From JADKAV01 sp963769435 (GTDB taxonomy: Bacteria; Actinomycetota; Actinomycetes; S36-B12; UBA10799), in NCBI GenBank assembly GCA_963769435.1, contig CAVYLN010000001.1, positions 124,001 through 188,000 on the forward strand: a stretch of 64,000 bases of DNA, read 5' to 3'. Positions 34,259-44,377 of the stretch are shown here, piece by piece (the stretch's first letter is position 1; every line of letters starts with the position of its first letter). The position numbers and the translations under genes were made by a program. Under the pieces are notes generated by a model, which searched no databases, had not been told where the DNA came from, and worked only from the letters and a program-made list of their open reading frames with translations.

Positions 34259-35344
34259 TTCTCACCCTTCGCCGCTGCTGCCATCACCATGTCCGCCAGG
34301 CGAGCGGCAGCGTCACGGACCCCATGACTGGCGGCGTTCTCGGACATCGACTCCAGTCTGCCCCGGTCCGTGATCGCCCCGAGCACCGAGTCCACCAGCA
34401 CCGGGCCGGTCAGCGCCCCGTCTTCGATCAGCAGACCGCCACCTGCTTCCACAACCGGTGCGGCGTTGAACAGCTGCTCGCCGTTGCCGATCGGCAGGGG
34501 GACATAAAGGGCGGGCAGGCCCACGGCGGCGAGTTCGGCGCAGGTCATCGCACCGGCGCGGCACACGGCCATGTCGGCGGCAGCATACGCGTCGTCCATC
34601 CCGTCGATGTAGTCGACCGCGTGATAGCCGCGCAGTTCCGCGAGTGCGGCGACCTGGTCCGAGTTCTTGGGACCGTAGGCGTGGAGGATCTGCACCCCCG
34701 CCTCGATCAGCGCAGGTGCGGCGGCAACCGTCGCGGCGTTCAGGGACCGTGCTCCTTGGGAACCCCCGAACACCAGCAGACACGCTTGGTCGGGGTCGAG
34801 ACCCCAGCGATCCCTGGCCTGCGGACGACGACCGGCACGGTCCAGGTTCGCCATGGTGCTGCGCAGTGGAATGCCTATGCGCACGGCGCCGGGCAGACTG
34901 CCCGAGGTCGCCTCCGCGACGAACGGGGTGAAGCGCCGTGCCCATCTTGTTGGCCAGCCCCGCCTTGGCGTTCGCCTCATGAACGACGATCGGCACACGT
35001 CCGCGGGCCGCAAGGTAGGCAGGTAGCGCCACATAACCCCCGAACCCCACCAGGACGTCCGCCTGCCGGTGCTCGAGCACCTCCCGACACCGCATGACGG
35101 CGTGGCGCAGCCTGTTGGGCAAGGTCAGCAGATCCATCGACGGCTTGCGCGGAAGTGGCACTCGCGGGATCAGGTCGAGTTCATAGCCACGCGCCGGGAC
35201 CAACCGGGTCTCAAGGCCCTCGGCGGTCCCGATCGCCGTGACCACCGCAGACGGCTCCGCGTCGCGGACGGCATCGGCAAGGTTCAGCGCAGGCTCCACG
35301 TGCCCAGCGGTACCGCCACCGGCCACCACCACCCGCAGCACCAT
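34255..35344 (-). CDS. murG: UDP-GlcNAc--undecaprenyl-PP-MurNAc-pentapeptide transferase MurG (frame broken once)
   Basis: The glycosyltransferase that converts lipid I to lipid II at the inner membrane face. The N-terminal half is in the first frame (VVVAGGGTAGHVEPALNLAD, VGFGGYVALPAYLAARG, VHEANAKAGLANKMG). From about 34940 homology continues in the next frame (RFTPFVAEATS, LLVFGGSQGARSLN, CRAGAMTCAELAAVGLPA). Removing one G from the GG at about 34940 rejoins them. The gene starts 2 bases after ftsW and overlaps murC by 4 bases. Confidence 0.9.
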
Positions 35345-35346
35345 GG

Positions 35347-36561
35347 TCAGTGACGCACCCGGGGTGTGATCAGGCGCGTTCGTGCGTCCGTTCGTCGGGC
35401 GCGCAGTGCGGCGGCGGTCTTGGGCTCACTGCGTGCGAACGCAAGCAGCACGCCGATCGCACACAGGCACATGAGCAGTGACGAACCACCGTACGACACC
35501 ATCGGCAGGGGCAGACCCGTGATCGGCAGCAGACCGATGACAGCACCGATGTTGATCAGCGCCTGACCCACGATCCAGGCCAGGATGCCCCCGACCACCA
35601 ACCGCACGAACACGTCATCGGAGTTGCGTGCCACGCGGACGGCCACGATCGCAATGATGGCGAACATGGCGAGTACGCTCAGCGTTCCGATAAGTCCCAG
35701 TTCCTCACCGATAACGGCGAAGATGAAGTCGGTGTGTGCCTCGGGCAGTCCGCCCCACTTCTCCCTACTCGCACCGAGGCCGGTACCCGCGAGCCCGCCG
35801 GTGGCCAGCCCGTACTGACCGTGGATCACCTGGTAGCCGGCTCCGCTCGGGTCGGACGCGGGGTCCAGCCAGGTCCGGAAACGCTGCATCCGGTAGGCGA
35901 CAGTGACCGATGCCAGTCCCACCAGAACCAGCAGTCCACCGAAAGCGGCGCCGAACACCCGTGCTGGAGCCCCGATGACGAACAGCAGGCTGGCCATGAT
36001 CGGGAACATGACGATCGTCGTCCCCAGGTCACCCTCCAGCACGATCAGCACGACGATCGCCGCCCATACGGGGATCAGCGGGATCAGCAGGTGGCGCCAC
36101 TCGTGGATCACCGCCCGCTTGCGGGCCAAGAGATCGGCCCCCCAGACGATGATCGCCAGTTTCGCCAGTTCACTCGGCTGGAACTGGAAAGGACCCCCGA
36201 GGTTGATCCAGTTCCGCTGCCCGTACACCGACACACCGATGCCCGGTACGAAGACCAGGAACAGACCCACGAAGGCGGCCAGCAGCAGGTACGGCGCGGC
36301 CCGCCGGATACCCGCGACGGACGCTCGCGAGATCAGCACCATCGCGGCCAGGCCCACGCCCGCGAACATCAACTGCTTCTGGGTCACTGTGAGCCCGACG
36401 CCCTCGCCCGCTGCGTAGGTCACCACGTTGCTGGCCGAGAACACCATCACGATGCCCAGCACCAGCAGCAGCATCGTCGTGCTCAGCAGAAGTGCGTAGT
36501 TGGCAAGGGGATGGTTCCACCAGCGGCGCAACGTCTCCCCGCCGGGCAGCACGTGCCACAT
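35347..36561 (-). CDS. ftsW: Septal peptidoglycan polymerase FtsW (SEDS family)
   Basis: A 404-residue SEDS glycosyltransferase with about ten membrane helices that polymerises lipid II together with FtsI. Conserved segments are GQRNWINLGGPFQFQPSELAKLA, LEGDLGTTIV and GLPLPMVSYGGSSLL. A short basic C-terminal tail (RARRTDARTRL) faces the cytoplasm. It starts at ATG 36561 (MWHVLPGG); the murD stop overlaps the start by one base (TGATG). An apparent murD-ftsW fusion in the same frame is an artefact of the murD frame break. Confidence 0.95.
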   Translation of the reverse strand: MWHVLPGGETLRRWWNHPLANYALLLSTTMLLLVLGIVMVFSASNVVTYAAGEGVGLTVTQKQLMFAGVGLAAMVLISRASVAGIRRAAPYLLLAAFVGLFLVFVPGIGVSVYGQRNWINLGGPFQFQPSELAKLAIIVWGADLLARKRAVIHEWRHLLIPLIPVWAAIVVLIVLEGDLGTTIVMFPIMASLLFVIGAPARVFGAAFGGLLVLVGLASVTVAYRMQRFRTWLDPASDPSGAGYQVIHGQYGLATGGLAGTGLGASREKWGGLPEAHTDFIFAVIGEELGLIGTLSVLAMFAIIAIVAVRVARNSDDVFVRLVVGGILAWIVGQALINIGAVIGLLPITGLPLPMVSYGGSSLLMCLCAIGVLLAFARSEPKTAAALRARRTDARTRLITPRVRH

Positions 36562-37989
36562 CAGGAGGTCTCCAGTCCGCCCACGGCGGCCGCGAACTCC
36601 CGTCCGCGGTGCGCGTAGTCGCTGAACATGTCCCAGGAGGCGCATCCAGGCGCCAGCAGCACCGTGTCCCCCGCCTGCGCCAGGCCCGCGGCCCGCCTCA
36701 CCACCTCGTGCATTGCTCCAGTGTCGGTGGCCGTGACCACTTCCACGGGCACATCGGGCGCGTGTCGCCGCAGCGCTTCCAGGATCAGGTCCCGATCCTC
36801 TCCCAGCAGCACCACTGCCCGCAGTCGTTGTGCGTGGCGCTGTCACCAGGTCGTCGAAGGACTGGCCCTTCGCCAGGCCCCCCGCGATCCACACGACCGG
36901 GTCGTACGCCCGCAGGGACATGTCGGCAGCATGAGCGTTGGTGGCCTTCGAGTCGTCGATGTACAACACGTCACCCACCCGACCCACCTCGGCGATCCGA
37001 TGGCCCGCCGGCTCGAACTGACGCAGACCCATCCCGATATGCCTGGGCTCGACGCCGAAGGATCGGGCCAGGGCCGCCGCGGCCAGCGCGTTGGCGACCT
37101 GATGCGGGACCGGGGGCCGGACGTCGGTGAGTGTTGCCAGTTCCAGGGCGTGGGTCTCGCGTTCTTCCAGGAACGCCCGATCGGCCAGGATGTCGTCCAC
37201 GAGGCCCACCTCGGAGCGCCCGGGGATGCCGAGGGTGAATCCGATTGCGCGGCAACCTTCCACGACCGTCGCCTGCTCCACCATGTCGATCGTCGCAGGA
37301 TCCTGGCTGTTGTAGACGCAGGCCACCTGTGTGCGCTCGTACACTCTGGCCTTCGCGTCCCGGTAGGCCTGGAACGAGCCGAAGAAGTCGACGTGGTCCT
37401 CCGCGACGTTCAGACATGCCGCCGAGTACGGGGAGACGGTGTGCACGAAGGGCAGTTGTGGGGCCCCCACCTCGACCGCGAGCACGTCGTAGGGCCGCGG
37501 GTCCAGGACCGTTGCCACCAGACTGACGCCGATGTTCCCGACCGCGTCGGTGTTCAGGCCGCCGGCGCGCAGCATCGAGGCGAGCATCAGCGTCGTGGTC
37601 GTCTTTCCATTCGTCCCGGTGACGAACAGCCACGGCGCCGACTCCGGGTGCCGCACCCGCCAGGCGAGTTCCAGCTCACCCCAGACCGGCATACCCTGCT
37701 CCTGCGCGCTGCGGATCACCGGCGCGGACGGCGGCAGACCCGGGGACACCACCAACAGGTCCGCGTCGGGCAATGTCTGCCCGTCCCCGAGACGCACCGT
37801 CGCCCCGAGCACCTCCAGGATCTGGGCCTTGTTCCGCTGTTCGAGCCCCTCCTTGTCGTCGATGACCACCACCTCGGCACCACGCTGGAGCAGGGCGTCG
37901 GCGCAGGAGAACCCGGCGATCCCGATCCCCGCCACGACCGCCCGCAGGCCCGTCCAGTCCTGCGTCCCGGGCTCGGGCAACTGCGTCAT
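36561..37989 (-). CDS. murD: UDP-N-acetylmuramoyl-L-alanine--D-glutamate ligase MurD (frame broken once)
   Basis: The Mur ligase adding D-glutamate. The first frame begins MTQLPEPGTQDW and carries VAGIGIAGFSCADALL, FVTGTNGKTTTTLML (ATP loop), LNVAEDHVDFF and DDSKATNAHA up to AGGLAKGQSFDDLV. The last 90 residues (RLRAVVLLGEDRDL, DTVLLAPGCASWDMFSDYAHRG) are in the next frame. One surplus base near 36835-36850 explains the break. It overlaps mraY by 4 bases and ftsW by one base. Confidence 0.9.
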
Positions 37990-39053
37990 AGTCGCACCCA
38001 TTCCGCGTAGAACAGCGACAGCGCCGCTGAGACGAACAAGGCCTGCACGATCCAGAAGCGCACGACGATCGTGACCTCCGCCCATCCCTTCATCTCGAAG
38101 TGGTGGTGCAGTGGTGCCATCCGGAACATTCGTTTGCCCGTGAGTTTGAAACTACCCACCTGGCCGATCACGGACAGCGTGATGATCAGGAACAGACCCC
38201 CCATGAGCGGCAGCAGCAGTTCTGTGCGGCTCATGATCGCCAACGCAGCGATGCCGCCGCCGAGGCCCAACGAGCCGGTGTCGCCCATGAAGATCCGGGC
38301 TGGGGACGTGTTCCACCACAAGAAGCCGACACACGCACCTGCCATGGCCGCCGCGACGACGGCCAGATCGAGCGGATCGCGCACGTCGTAACATCGCTCG
38401 AATCGTCCGAACGAGCAGTTCTGGCCGTACTGCCAGACGCCCAGAAGTGTGTAGGCCATGAACGTGATCGCACTGGCACCCACTGCCAGCCCATCGAGGC
38501 CGTCGGTGAGGTTGACCGCGTTGGTGGAGGCCGTGATGAGCAACCAGATCCACAGGATGAGCAGCACGGTGGGCAGCACGATCGGGGTATCCCGCACCAG
38601 GGACACTGCGTTCGACGCCGGGGTACGGCCGTATTCGTCGGGCCACAACGTCGTGCCGTAGGCGAAGGTCACCGCCACGAAGGCCTGCCCGATGAGTTTC
38701 GTGCGCGCGCGGATTCCCGTCGATCGCTGTTTGAAGATCTTCAGGTAGTCGTCGGCCATCCCCACCAGACCCAACCCCAGGACCAGGTAGATGGCGAGCA
38801 GGCCGGACGCGGTGGGCGACTGCCACGCATACAGGTGCGAGAGGCTGTAGCCGATGACCAGGGCGATGAGGATTGCCAGGCCCCCCATCGACGGAGTGCC
38901 GCGCTTGTCCTCGTGCTCGGGATACGGAACACCGTCGGTGGACACGCGGATCGCCTGCGAATACCCGTGCCGCTGAAGGAACCGGATGAGCAGCGGCGTG
39001 CCCAGAAGGGTGACGATCAATGCGATCAGTCCCGCGATCACGACCAGTTTCAT
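37986..39053 (-). CDS. mraY: Phospho-N-acetylmuramoyl-pentapeptide transferase MraY
   Basis: A 355-residue polytopic enzyme that moves phospho-MurNAc-pentapeptide to undecaprenyl phosphate, giving lipid I. The Mg-binding and active-site motifs are visible: MADDYLK (about 97-103), NLTDGLDGLA, FMGDTGSLGLGG and the histidine motif PLHHHFEMKGW. About ten membrane helices. Start overlaps the murF stop by 4 bases. Confidence 0.97.
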   Translation of the reverse strand: MKLVVIAGLIALIVTLLGTPLLIRFLQRHGYSQAIRVSTDGVPYPEHEDKRGTPSMGGLAILIALVIGYSLSHLYAWQSPTASGLLAIYLVLGLGLVGMADDYLKIFKQRSTGIRARTKLIGQAFVAVTFAYGTTLWPDEYGRTPASNAVSLVRDTPIVLPTVLLILWIWLLITASTNAVNLTDGLDGLAVGASAITFMAYTLLGVWQYGQNCSFGRFERCYDVRDPLDLAVVAAAMAGACVGFLWWNTSPARIFMGDTGSLGLGGGIAALAIMSRTELLLPLMGGLFLIITLSVIGQVGSFKLTGKRMFRMAPLHHHFEMKGWAEVTIVVRFWIVQALFVSAALSLFYAEWVRL

Positions 39054-40426
39054 GACCCATCCCCCAACAACGCTTCCGCGACGCGTTCGAGGCCCACCGC
39101 ACGCGAGGCCTTCACCAGTACCACGTCCCCGGGGGCGACTTCCCGGTTGAGGATGTCGATCGCCTCATCCACGTTGTCCACCGCCTGGGACTCATCCCCC
39201 CAGGAGCCCTCGTGCGCCGCGCCCATGTGGATGGGGCGGGCGCCGGGGCCGACCGCGATCAGACGGGAGATGTTGAGGCGCACGCACAACCGCCCGATCG
39301 TGTCGTGTTCCTTGGCAGAGGTCGGGCCGAGTTCGCGCATCTCACCCAGCACCGCCCACGTGCGAGCACCACGACCCATGGTCGCCAGGGCCCGCAACCC
39401 GGCCGCGGTCGACTCCGGGTTCGCGTTGTAGGCGTCGTTGATCACAACGACGCCTGCGGGGCTGGTCGCCACCTCCATACGCCACCTGCTGTCCAGGCGA
39501 ACACCCTGCAGGGAGCGGGCGGCCGCACCGAAGTCGAGGCCGAGGGCCACCGCCGCAGCGACCGCGGCGGCGATGTTGAAACCCTGGTGCTCGCCATAGA
39601 GCGCCGGGCGGATCACCTCCTGCTGTCCCTCGTGTTCCAGGGTGATGACGGGCCGACCCTCCTCGACCGCCAATGCCGAGATCCGGACGTCCGATGCCGC
39701 CGACTGCCCGAAGGTCACGACGCGGCCCGGGGCCTTCGAGGCCATGCCCATGATCCGGTCGTCGTCGGCGTTGAGAACGGCCACACCGTCGGCCCTCAGC
39801 GCGGAGATGATCTCCGACTTCGCGTCCGCGATGGCCTCCTGGCTGCCGAACTCGCTGAGGTGTGCCTGCCCCACGTTGAGTGCGAGACTCACATCCGGCG
39901 GCGCGATCGTGCACAGATACTCGATATGGCCCTTACCTCTGGCCCCCATCTCGGCGACCAGGTACCGGGTGGCCGCGGTGACCTCGAAGACGGTCCGCGG
40001 CAGGCCGAGCTCGTTGTTGAAGGAGCCCTGGGGCGCGATCGTCGGCGCGAACGACGACAGCGCCACTCGCAACAGATCCTTCGTGCTGGTCTTGCCGGAG
40101 GACCCCGTCAATGCGACCACTCGCAGATCCGGACACCGGTCGATCACAGCCCTGGCGAGAAGGCCGGCCGCTACTACCGTGTCCTGCACGAGGATGTGAG
40201 GTCCTGGGACCGGCCGGCTGACCAATGCCGCCACACAACCCTGCGTCATGGCGTCCTGCACGTGGTCGTGGCCGTCGTGGTTCTCGCCCACGATCGCCAC
40301 GAACAGGCCGCCGAGTCCGCTCGCCCTGGAGTCGGTGACAACGCTGTCGAACGTGGTGTCCGGGTCTGCTGCCACCAGTTCGCCGGACACTGCGTCGGAC
40401 GCCTCGGCCAGGGTCATGGTGATCAT
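39050..40426 (-). CDS. murF: UDP-N-acetylmuramoyl-tripeptide--D-alanyl-D-alanine ligase
   Basis: MurF adds D-Ala-D-Ala to complete the pentapeptide precursor; 458 residues. Visible are LTGSSGKTSTKDLLR (ATP loop), EMGARGKGHIEYLC, NVGQAHLSEFGS and VINDAYNANPES. The start is ATG 40426 (MITMTLAEA), overlapping the murE stop as ATGA; the long open frame upstream runs antiparallel to conserved murE sequence and is discounted. A start 9 bases further in is possible. Confidence 0.96.
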   Translation of the reverse strand: MITMTLAEASDAVSGELVAADPDTTFDSVVTDSRASGLGGLFVAIVGENHDGHDHVQDAMTQGCVAALVSRPVPGPHILVQDTVVAAGLLARAVIDRCPDLRVVALTGSSGKTSTKDLLRVALSSFAPTIAPQGSFNNELGLPRTVFEVTAATRYLVAEMGARGKGHIEYLCTIAPPDVSLALNVGQAHLSEFGSQEAIADAKSEIISALRADGVAVLNADDDRIMGMASKAPGRVVTFGQSAASDVRISALAVEEGRPVITLEHEGQQEVIRPALYGEHQGFNIAAAVAAAVALGLDFGAAARSLQGVRLDSRWRMEVATSPAGVVVINDAYNANPESTAAGLRALATMGRGARTWAVLGEMRELGPTSAKEHDTIGRLCVRLNISRLIAVGPGARPIHMGAAHEGSWGDESQAVDNVDEAIDILNREVAPGDVVLVKASRAVGLERVAEALLGDGS

Positions 40427-41932
40427 GGGCGACTGTCCAGCGCTTGTCGTGCGACGAGCCGGTCGTCGAAGTCGAACACCCGGCCGTCGATCTCCTGGCC
40501 GGTCTCGTGCCCCTTGCCCAGCAGCATGACCGTGTCGCCCGGGGCCGCCGCGTGAACCGCCGTGAGGATCGCCTCCTGACGGTCGCCGATCTCTCGGGGA
40601 TCGGCACCCCGCACCTCGCGGGCCCCGTCGAGCACGGACGCCCGGATGATCGCCGGGTCCTCGGAGCGTGGGTTGTCGTCGGTCACGATGACCTGATCGG
40701 ACAAGTGCGCAGCGATCCTGCCCATCGCCGGTCTCTTCGAGGCGTCCCGGTCTCCACCACAACCCAACACACACCAAATCTTGCCTTGTGTCAGAGGGCG
40801 GACGGTCATCAAGGCTCCTTCGACCGCATCCGGGGTGTGTGCGTAGTCCACGATGACCACCGGATGCCTGTTCCCGGGGTGCGAGGCGCGCACAACCTCC
40901 ATCCGCCCCGGCACTCCGCGGAAGGAGGCCATAGCCGCGGCCGCCTCCGGCACCGGGAAGCCCGCCTCTGCCAGCATCGCGACCGCCGCCAGGGCGTTCG
41001 CAACGTTGAAACGACCCGGTGCGCCCACGTGCACGGGGTGGGCCGTGTCGCCATGCACGACCCGGAAGTCCGAACCTTCGGCGCTCGACACCACGTCCTC
41101 GGCGGTCCAGTCAGCGCTCGCGAGGCCATAGGTCACGTGTGGGATCGGGGACTGCGAGGCGAGTCTGCGGCCCCAGGAGTCATCCACGTTGACCACGCCC
41201 AGCGCACTGCGCGCCGGCGTGAAGAGTCCCGCCTTGGCCGCAAAGTAGTCATCCATGTCGCGGTGGAAATCCATGTGGTCGGGGCTGAGGTTGGTGAACG
41301 CGCTGATGTCGAACCGCATGCCGTCGACACGTCCGAGGACCATGGCATGACTGGAGACCTCCATGGCCACCGCGTGCATGCCGGAGTCCACCATCAGTGC
41401 CAGGATCGCCTGCACATCCGGAGCCTCCGGCGTCGTGCGCACCGTGGCCAGTCGGTCGTCACCGATCCACGTCCCGGTGGTACCTATCAATCCGGTCGGT
41501 ACCCCAAGGGCGCGCAGAACAGCCGCCACCATGTACGTCACGGTTGTCTTCCCGTTGGTGCCCGTAACCGCGAAGGTCCGTAGGCGCCTGGCCGGGTGCC
41601 CGTAGACCAGCGCGCTGACATCTCCGAGGACCGACCGCGGGTCGGCCACGACCAGCGTGGGCACGGACACATCACCGGCCAGTTCACTGCCCGCACGGTC
41701 CGTCAGGATGCCCGCGGCCCCGGAGGCGTACCGCTTGCGCGGCGAACCTGGCGCCGTGCGTCTTCTCACCGGGAAGGGCCGCGTACAGATCCCCGGGCAT
41801 CACGGCCCGGGAGTCGAGTGTCACCCCGGTGACGGCGCCCGCCATCCGGGGTATGTCCAATGTGGTGCACACCTGCGACAGGGCCAGTGGTGCGGCCGGC
41901 TTGCGTGTGTACTGCACGCCGGATTCTGACAC
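40423..41932 (-). CDS. murE: UDP-MurNAc-L-Ala-D-Glu--diaminopimelate ligase MurE (frame broken once)
   Basis: MurE adds the third residue, meso-diaminopimelate in most actinobacteria. The GTG-started N terminus (MSESGVQYTR, GVTLDSRAVMPGDLYAALPG, HGARFAAQAV) is in one frame. The rest (ASGAAGILTD, VTGTNGKTTVTYMV, FTNLSPDHMDFH, VVIVDYAHTPDAVE, DNPRSEDP) is in the next. Deleting one C at about 41728 restores AAQAVASGAAGILTD exactly. The DNPRSEDP motif is the diaminopimelate-selecting DNPR motif, so DAP rather than lysine is expected in the wall. Confidence 0.9.
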
Positions 41933-41939
41933 GAACCGA

Positions 41940-43745
41940 TCACTGCCCGAGGTCGGTGGAGAAGATCGCCATCTCCGGTGATTTCTTGCCGCTCGGGGGC
42001 ACGTTCAACGCCTGCAACCCGTGCACCATCACTTCCCTGAAGATCGGCCCACCGGTGAGCCCGCCGTACCGGGACAGTTTCGGGTTCTGCACGATGACAC
42101 CGACCGCGAGCACGGGATCGTCTGCCGGTGCGACACCGATGAACGATGCGGTGACAGAGTTGTCATAACACCCGCAAGCGTCGTTGATCCGGTAGGCGGT
42201 GCCGGTCTTGCCCGCCACCCGGTAGCCGGGGATCGCGGCCATCTGCGCGGTTCCCTGTTCGCCGACCACTTGTTCCATCATCCGCATGGTCTGGCGCGCC
42301 GCCTTCTCATCGACCACCCGGATACCCTCGGGCGGCTGAGCCTGCTGCACCCGGCCGTCGGGGCTGATGTAGCTCTTGATCAGGGTGGACGGCATTCGGA
42401 CACCGCCGTTGGCGACGGTGGCGAAGACCGAGGTGGCCTGGATGGCGTTGACCGACAGTCCCTGTCCGAAAGCGATCGTGGGGAACGACGTTGCCGACCA
42501 TTCCGACGGCGGCGGGACGTACCCGTCGGATTCACCGGGGAACTGCAGTCCCGTCGGCTCGCCGACACCGAATTTCTTGATGTACTCGTAGAGTTTGTCC
42601 CCGCCGATCAGTTCAGCCGCTTCGATGGTGCCGGTGTTGGCGGACTTGGCAAGGATGCCGGCCAGCGTGAGTTGGTAGGTGGGATGGGCGTCGTGGTTGC
42701 GGAAGGTGCTCCCACCACGGGTGAAGCTGTAGGGGACGGTGAAGACCGTCTTGGGCGTGGCGGCCCGCTCGTTCAGAACCGCGGCCATGGTCATCACCTT
42801 GCTGGTGGAACCAGGTTCGAAGACCTCTGTCAACGCGCGGTTGTTCCGGTTGGCGTCGTTGGCCTGGCCCGGGTAGTTCGGGTTCATGGTCGGCACCGAG
42901 GCCAGCGCCTTGAGCTCTCCGGTCTTGACGTCGATCACGACCACAGTGCCGCTGTCGGCGTCCACCTCCTTGACCCGCTGTTCAATGGCCCGCTGGGCCA
43001 CCCACTGAAGGTCGCGGTTGATGGTCAACTGCACCGAGGTACCCGGCACCGGCTCCCGCTCGCGCTCGGATCCGGTCGGGATCTGTCGGCCGCCGATGCC
43101 GCTTTCGAAGATCTTCTGTCCGTCCTGCCCGCGCAGTTCGGCGTCCAGACCGTATTCGAGACCGGCGCCGGCCTCACCGTCCTCCCGTACGTACCCCACA
43201 ACGTTCGCGCCGAGTTCTCCGGCGGGGTAGAACCGCTTGGTCGTGCGCTGCCCGAAGATGCCGCGCAGGTCCAACGACGAGATCGCGTCCCAGACCTCCG
43301 GCGTCACCTGCTTGGCCACGTAGGCGAAGTGTTTGTCCGTGGTCAGCGACGCAACGATCTGCTCCTTGGGCAGGTTCAGGATCGGCGCCAGGTAGTCGGC
43401 GGTGGCCTCTTTGTCCGTGACAAGTCTCGGGTCTGCCGTCACATCCACGGCGACCACGGACTCGGCCAACGGGTTCATCGCGTCGTCGTAAATGGTCCCC
43501 CGCGGCGCGGGCAGCGAGACCACGGCCGTGCGGTCGGCGACCGCCGCTTCCGCGCGCGGCGTTCGGTTGAGCAATTGCAGGTCGACCAGTCGCGCCGCGA
43601 AGATTGTCAGCACGAACGCGACCATGAGGGCCAGCAGTCGCAACCGCTTCGAAGGATCGGCCGGCTGGTAGGTCCGTACCGGCCCGGAACCGCCGCCGTC
43701 AACCCGTCCACCCGTGCCACGAGGTGGTCTAGTCGATGTGCTCAC
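41940..43745 (-). CDS. ftsI: Septal peptidoglycan transpeptidase FtsI (class B PBP)
   Basis: A 601-residue class B penicillin-binding protein that cross-links septal peptidoglycan with FtsW. After a cytoplasmic tail, one membrane helix lies at about 36-56. The dimerisation domain follows, then the transpeptidase domain with SxxK at 313-316 (STSK), SxN at 368-370 (SAN) and KTG at 513-515. No PASTA domains. A CGC pair near 524-526 (NDACGCYDN) may form a surface disulfide. GTG start, 47 bases after ftsL. Confidence 0.96.
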   Translation of the reverse strand: MSTSTRPPRGTGGRVDGGGSGPVRTYQPADPSKRLRLLALMVAFVLTIFAARLVDLQLLNRTPRAEAAVADRTAVVSLPAPRGTIYDDAMNPLAESVVAVDVTADPRLVTDKEATADYLAPILNLPKEQIVASLTTDKHFAYVAKQVTPEVWDAISSLDLRGIFGQRTTKRFYPAGELGANVVGYVREDGEAGAGLEYGLDAELRGQDGQKIFESGIGGRQIPTGSEREREPVPGTSVQLTINRDLQWVAQRAIEQRVKEVDADSGTVVVIDVKTGELKALASVPTMNPNYPGQANDANRNNRALTEVFEPGSTSKVMTMAAVLNERAATPKTVFTVPYSFTRGGSTFRNHDAHPTYQLTLAGILAKSANTGTIEAAELIGGDKLYEYIKKFGVGEPTGLQFPGESDGYVPPPSEWSATSFPTIAFGQGLSVNAIQATSVFATVANGGVRMPSTLIKSYISPDGRVQQAQPPEGIRVVDEKAARQTMRMMEQVVGEQGTAQMAAIPGYRVAGKTGTAYRINDACGCYDNSVTASFIGVAPADDPVLAVGVIVQNPKLSRYGGLTGGPIFREVMVHGLQALNVPPSGKKSPEMAIFSTDLGQ

Positions 43746-43792
43746 TGCAGTCCCTGTCGTCAGTCGCTGTTCATACCCTCGCCGTGGGAGGG

Positions 43793-44377
43793 CTAGTCGC
43801 CGGTTATTCCCAAGGGTTGCTCGGTTGTGGTTCCCGGCGCGGTAGCCACGCCGGGAGATGGTGCCGATTCCACGGGCTCGACCGGCTCAGCCGGGGCGGG
43901 CGGCGCGGTCGCGGGGTCATCCACGGCGGCGTCGGGCGCTGCTGCGCCCGGTACCCCGGCAGAGGTCTGGGGTTCGCCGGTGGCGGGGTCCAGCGGCAGC
44001 CCCGCCGCATATGGCACGCCGAGGATCTTGCCGTCGGACAGTCGGATGAAGACCGGGGTGGTCGCCGGGACCAGGCCCAGTTCCTTAGCGCGCTTGGACA
44101 AGGTCACCGGCGAGGACGCCTGCTGTATCTGGGTCCGTAGCGCCTGCTCCCGCTGCGCGAGGTCGGCGGTCTGCACACGCAGTTCGTGCGCTCGGAAACT
44201 CCCCTTGGCCAGCGCGGTGTTCAGCACAAGCAGAACCAGCAGTCCCAGGCTCATGACCGCCAGCGCACCGATCGCGAATGTGCTCGAGCTCATCACGCCG
44301 GTGCGGGTTCCGCGGTGAGCGGGCAAAGACCTGTTCAGCACCGTACGGCGCGAACCCGCGTGGGGTACGACCGTCAT
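43793..44377 (-). CDS. ftsL: Cell division protein FtsL-like
   Basis: A 194-residue bitopic protein in the ftsL slot between rsmH and ftsI. A basic cytoplasmic N terminus precedes one membrane helix (about 34-54, IGALAVMSLGLLVLLVL). A coiled-coil stretch follows (LRVQTADLAQREQALRTQIQQ) and the septum-initiator segment SKRAKELGLVP. The last 60 residues are Pro/Ala-rich low-complexity sequence. The assignment rests on position and topology, since FtsL sequences are poorly conserved. Overlaps rsmH by 4 bases. Confidence 0.82.
   Translation of the reverse strand: MTVVPHAGSRRTVLNRSLPAHRGTRTGVMSSSTFAIGALAVMSLGLLVLLVLNTALAKGSFRAHELRVQTADLAQREQALRTQIQQASSPVTLSKRAKELGLVPATTPVFIRLSDGKILGVPYAAGLPLDPATGEPQTSAGVPGAAAPDAAVDDPATAPPAPAEPVEPVESAPSPGVATAPGTTTEQPLGITGD

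Noticed and set aside
35347..38085. A 912-codon open frame that looks like a MurD-FtsW fusion protein
   Set aside because: The junction is the wrong frame of murD running into ftsW. The true MurD C terminus (DTVLLAPGCASWDMF) lies in the neighbouring frame and ftsW has its own ATG at 36561.
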